Of a stretch of 7,326 nucleotides of DNA, positions 6,712 to 7,326 are shown piece after piece. The stretch is from assembly GCA_900547565.1 (NCBI GenBank), contig URHI01000097.1:1-7326 (forward strand), in the 5' to 3' direction. Made by a program: the position numbers and the translations under genes. Under the pieces are notes generated by a model, which worked only from the letters and a program-made list of their open reading frames with translations, did not search any database and was not told the origin of the DNA. Source of the stretch: an uncultured Eubacteriales bacterium. Lineage in GTDB: Bacteria; Bacillota; Clostridia; Oscillospirales; CAG-272. Each line of letters opens with the position of its first letter. Position 1 is the stretch's first letter.

Positions 6712-7179
6712 TGATACTTTGCGGATCAGCACGTATATAAGCATAATAAGTCCTATTCCTGTCAGAGCGCCGCACAAGTCAAGCAACATGTCGATTACCT
6801 GACATGCCCGGCCGGGGGAGAACAGCTGTAGTATTTCGTCCGTGCAGGCGATGGCAAGTGAGACAGGTGCCGCGATATACAGCGGATTTAAGCGGCGGCG
6901 TGCGGTAAGGCAGGTCAGCGTAAGCAACACACCGAGAAGGGCAAACTCTGAGAAGTGGGCACATTTACGGACCAGGTGGCTTGTCAGAAACGGTTCGAGT
7001 CCTATTGATTCAAGTATTTTGTTGAGCCAACTTAGCACGCGGCCGCTATCTGTACCGGACTCGGTTGCATTTTTGAGTGAATTGCTCCATATGAAGGCCG
7101 TACAGAGCAGGGAAGAGAAGCCGGACATTATGTGGTATATTCTACGGTGTTTGGGCGAACGGTTATCTTTATCGGGCAT
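6670..7179 (-). CDS. VanZ-like family membrane protein
   Basis: This 169-residue membrane protein carries VanZ-family hallmarks (numbering from the ATG at 7179): FIWSNS (29-34) at the end of the first helix, RKCAHFSEFALLG (71-83), DEILQLFSPGR (114-124) and DMLLDLCGALTG (130-141), with hydrophobic segments near 15-31, 77-93, 100-114 and 136-153. VanZ of glycopeptide-resistance operons gives low-level teicoplanin resistance by an unknown mechanism. Most family members, including isolated ones like this, have no assigned role beyond the cell envelope, so resistance should not be assumed. The start at 7179 has GAGGA (7185-7189) 5 nt upstream; an in-frame ATG at 7191 has no ribosome binding site. 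The hydrophilic C-terminal tail runs 42 bp into the 3' end of the convergent regulator gene. Confidence 0.9.
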   Translation of the reverse strand: MPDKDNRSPKHRRIYHIMSGFSSLLCTAFIWSNSLKNATESGTDSGRVLSWLNKILESIGLEPFLTSHLVRKCAHFSEFALLGVLLTLTCLTARRRLNPLYIAAPVSLAIACTDEILQLFSPGRACQVIDMLLDLCGALTGIGLIMLIYVLIRKVSSAHKPLNEHPSEH

Positions 7180-7184
7180 AAAAA

Positions 7185-7189
7185 TCCTC
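7185..7189 (-). promoter_or_regulatory. Ribosome binding site deciding the VanZ-like start
   Basis: GAGGA on the minus strand, 5 nt before the ATG at 7179. The upstream in-frame ATG at 7191 is preceded only by AT-rich sequence, so the longer form (173 residues) is unlikely. No convincing promoter for this gene was seen in the short divergent gap. Confidence 0.7.
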
Positions 7190-7207
7190 ATTTTATGTTG
7201 ATAAGTA

Positions 7208-7236
7208 TTGAAATCTGCTCAAAAGTGTGATATAAT
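7208..7236 (+). promoter_or_regulatory. Extended -10 sigma-A promoter of the tRNA gene
   Basis: TTGAAA (7208-7213), 17-bp spacer, TATAAT (7231-7236), with TG one base upstream of the -10. Predicted start is near 7243, about 40 nt before the mature tRNA 5' end, a normal tRNA leader length. Confidence 0.87.
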
Positions 7237-7282
7237 GACAGGCAAGCAGGTTGAAATGACATTTAATCGGCTGAAAAAATAT

Positions 7283-7326
7283 GTTTCCGTAGCTCAGCTG
7301 GATAGAGCGACCGCCTCCTAAGCGGT
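7283..7326 (+). tRNA. tRNA-Arg (anticodon CCT), 3' part outside window
   Basis: The 5' acceptor strand GTTTCCG (7283-7289) is followed by TA, the D-arm (GCTC ... GAGC, 7292-7308), and a complete anticodon arm. The stem ACCGC (7310-7314) pairs with GCGGT (7322-7326) around the loop CTCCTAA, placing anticodon CCT at 7317-7319, which reads AGG arginine codons. The variable loop, T-arm and acceptor 3' strand lie beyond the right edge. It may be the first gene of a longer tRNA transcript. Confidence 0.95.

Noticed and set aside
6807..6816. CCCGGCCGGG palindrome as a terminator or operator
   Set aside because: It lies inside the conserved SPGR-coding part of the VanZ-like gene and has no T-tract; explained by coding constraint.
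7180..7191. Longer VanZ-like start at the ATG at 7191
   Set aside because: There is no ribosome binding site upstream, whereas GAGGA sits 5 nt before the ATG at 7179.
6842..7201. Plus-strand reading frame of 119 codons opposite the VanZ-like gene
   Set aside because: The minus strand carries clear VanZ motifs; the plus-strand frame is a shadow without a start signal.

Overview
The window looks like a chromosomal stretch from a low-to-moderate GC Firmicute, probably a clostridial (gut or rumen type) bacterium. The signs are strong AGGAGG-type ribosome binding sites, textbook sigma-A promoters, and the families present: an FtsX-like permease with a LolD/MacB-type ATPase, an ECF sigma factor, a ROK-type regulator and a VanZ-like protein. 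No species can be named from the sequence alone.

Layout. On the minus strand, reading leftwards from about 3.44 kb, lies a two-gene ABC transporter operon. It encodes a ~1,011-residue FtsX-like permease and then an ATPase that overlaps it by 14 bp and is cut by the left edge of the window. Divergent from it, across a ~200 bp AT-rich intergenic region with back-to-back promoter-like elements, is a plus-strand operon of an ECF sigma factor and a single-pass membrane protein. The latter has a short cytoplasmic tail and a GLUG/beta-helix-like outer domain, and is best read as a membrane-bound anti-sigma or sensor partner. This operon ends in a perfect 16-bp-stem hairpin terminator.

Right of the terminator, an exact consensus promoter (TTGACA-17-TATAAT) with a small inverted repeat at its predicted start point drives a shortened ROK-family regulator that lacks the kinase and zinc motifs. 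Its 3' end overlaps, tail to tail, a minus-strand VanZ-like membrane protein gene. Divergent from the VanZ gene, a strong extended -10 promoter leads into tRNA-Arg(CCT), which is cut by the right edge of the window.

How the parts may work together (inference): the sigma factor, its membrane partner and the ABC transporter look like one envelope-sensing module. The beta-helix protein would sense an extracytoplasmic ligand or stress, release the sigma factor, and so control itself and perhaps the divergent transporter. That transporter's ~600-residue external domain contains an internal duplication. The ROK regulator, VanZ-like gene and tRNA appear to be separate transcription units. No insertion sequences, CRISPR arrays, phage genes or clear horizontal-transfer boundaries are visible.
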